This document shows positions 13,715 through 14,887 of a DNA stretch of 14,887 nt, piece after piece. This DNA comes from an uncultured Clostridia bacterium (lineage in GTDB: Bacteria > Bacillota > Clostridia > Oscillospirales > CAG-272), in assembly GCA_945949385.1 (NCBI GenBank), contig CAMFEL010000034.1, positions 1 to 14,887 on the forward strand. The letters are read 5' to 3'. The notes beneath the pieces were generated by a model, which saw only the letters and a list, made by a program, of their open reading frames with translations, had not been told where the DNA came from and searched no databases. Within the stretch, counting starts at the first letter, position 1; each line of letters starts with the position of its first letter. The translations under genes were made by a program, and so were the position numbers.

Positions 13715-14887
13715 TTATTTCTTTTTGTACTGTTTTTTGCCCTTATCTTCCTTGATCACGGGGACATCTCCGTCAAGGGGGGCTGCTTTCGTGTCGCTCT
13801 TATCGCTCTTGTCCGCCGCATCGGCGTCTTCCGACTTTTCGCCGCTGTCCGAAGCACTCTCTCCGCTCTCGGCTTTTCCGTCGGCTGTATCCTCTGCGCC
13901 GTCAGATTTTTTCGGTGCGCTTACTGCGGGCGTATCGTCGTCATCGTCGTCAATATGGTGCAGTGAGCGTTTCTTCGTTCCGTCCGGTGAGCCTGAGGAT
14001 GAGGACGAATTTTTGCTTTTCTTTTTCTTGGACGAGCCCATAAGCTCTCTTTCCGCCGCCTTATAGTCCTCCTCCGTAAAGGTGGGCATAGGCATTATCT
14101 TTGACATTATGAACTGCTGAAGCGTTGCGGCGATGGAACGGTAGATCCAGTATACGCCTACTGCCGCAGGCAGGGAGAAAGAGATCCATGCGGAAAGCAG
14201 AGGCATGGAATAGGTCATTACCGTCATGGAGCAGTTGTTCTGCTGCTCTTTCATGGTGGGATCCTGATAGCTGAACTTTCTCGTAAGAAGCTGGCTCAGT
14301 ATCATGGTAGCCACTATGAGCACCGGCACGAGAAGAAGCGGCCACAGGGTCTTGAAATCGGGGTTGGTGGGATAAGGCGGTGCTACGGAGAAATCAAGAA
14401 AGCCTACCTTATAGTCGGGCAGCCATTTGCCCGCAAGCTCAGGGGCGTATTTTGCCACCATTTCCGTCTGTCCTTCGGCGTTCCACCGGCTGACCTGATT
14501 GATGATCTCCACCTGCGCGGCTCTTGTGTTGGTAAGTGCCGATTCGGCGGTGAAGCTGTCTCCCAGAGCTTTAACTGCCGCTTCCGACAGAAAACCTGCG
14601 TCTCTGAAGGCAACCACCATATTTCCTATGACTTCCTTACCGAGAAGGCAGATATACTGCATAGGGTATACTACAACATAGTACAGCGCCATGATTATGG
14701 GAAGCTGAATAAGCATAGGCAGGCAACCGCCCATGGGGCTGTAACCGTGCTGGCTGTAAAGCTCCATAGTCTCCTGCTGCATCTTCTGCTGAGTCGCCTT
14801 ATCGTTCCGTCCGGCGTACTTTTTGCGGATAGCGGCGGCCTTGGGTGCAATGGAAGCCTGCTTCTGCATATTCTTCTGCTGCTTTAT
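13715..14887 (-). CDS. yidC: Membrane protein insertase YidC (5' end cut by window edge)
   Basis: The visible 390 residues start inside the protein; the frame is still open at the right edge, so TM1 with its conserved Arg is missing. Seen in order are the C1 cytoplasmic loop ([20 protein letters not shown], then [15 protein letters not shown]), hydrophobic segments [37 protein letters not shown] and [20 protein letters not shown], and [11 protein letters not shown] in a cytoplasmic loop. A long insert of about 90 residues lies between the first two visible membrane segments. After the last helix comes a ~110-residue hydrophilic tail: Lys/Ser rich, then a run of six Asp, then Glu/Ser/Asp/Lys rich, ending KKQYKKK. 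YidC inserts membrane proteins with or without Sec. It precedes khpB by 135 bp. Confidence 0.97.
   Translation of the reverse strand: MKQQKNMQKQASIAPKAAAIRKKYAGRNDKATQQKMQQETMELYSQHGYSPMGGCLPMLIQLPIIMALYYVVVYPMQYICLLGKEVIGNMVVAFRDAGFLSEAAVKALGDSFTAESALTNTRAAQVEIINQVSRWNAEGQTEMVAKYAPELAGKWLPDYKVGFLDFSVAPPYPTNPDFKTLWPLLLVPVLIVATMILSQLLTRKFSYQDPTMKEQQNNCSMTVMTYSMPLLSAWISFSLPAAVGVYWIYRSIAATLQQFIMSKIMPMPTFTEEDYKAAERELMGSSKKKKSKNSSSSSGSPDGTKKRSLHHIDDDDDDTPAVSAPKKSDGAEDTADGKAESGESASDSGEKSEDADAADKSDKSDTKAAPLDGDVPVIKEDKGKKQYKKK

Noticed and set aside
12650..13966. 438-codon plus-strand ORF antisense to khpB and the yidC 3' end
   Set aside because: It spans two well-supported minus-strand genes and the gap between them; its apparent hydrophobicity is the shadow of the charged linker codons.

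Overview
This looks like a chromosomal window from a fairly GC-rich, low-oxygen Gram-positive bacterium of the class Clostridia, probably Oscillospirales/Ruminococcaceae-like; the genus cannot be fixed from sequence alone. The reasons are the right-hand block (yidC, khpB/jag, mnmE, rsmG, noc-type parB, all on the minus strand), which is the classical replication-origin-proximal set of Firmicutes; a ferredoxin-linked indolepyruvate oxidoreductase (iorAB) typical of amino-acid-fermenting anaerobes; AGGAGG-like ribosome binding sites; and GC-rich hairpin arrays between genes.

Left part (1-1976, minus strand): a 63-bp tandem repeat built from small GC hairpins, then a two-gene unit read right to left. 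It has a clear promoter (2011-2039), an unrecognised ~210-residue protein with a resemblance to ThyX-fold proteins, and a cation diffusion facilitator whose metal-site residues suggest Mn2+ rather than Zn2+ export. The promoter region faces a perfect-consensus plus-strand promoter (2114-2142), with a 12-bp palindrome between them.

Centre (2216-7675, plus strand): iorA, iorB and an mnmM/ytqB-type methyltransferase form a tight operon with a 1-nt overlap between the last two. They are followed by a single-pass membrane protein with a ~335-residue disordered, Tyr/Gly/Gln-rich basic cytoplasmic tail and an extracytoplasmic copper-amine-oxidase-N-like domain, and by a PHP-family histidinol-phosphatase-like enzyme. 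The 7676-8020 gap has no convincing gene; it holds a structured element (possibly a dispersed repeat) and two terminator hairpins between convergent genes.

Right part (8021-14887, mostly minus strand): noc-like parB, rsmG, a small RNHCP zinc-ribbon gene, then (opposite strand) an acidic Asn/Asp/Gly-rich type I membrane protein, then mnmE, khpB/jag and a yidC cut by the window edge. The usual mnmG between mnmE and rsmG and the usual parAB after noc are absent, so the conserved origin-proximal order has been broken at two places. MnmE and the putative MnmM act on the same wobble-uridine pathway although they lie in different operons here.

Nothing here is a clear defence system, prophage, CRISPR array, tRNA or rRNA. 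The best candidates for something undescribed are the ThyX-like protein without the ThyX signature, the disordered-tail membrane protein, the acidic surface protein sitting where mnmG is expected, and the nested palindrome over the start of noc.
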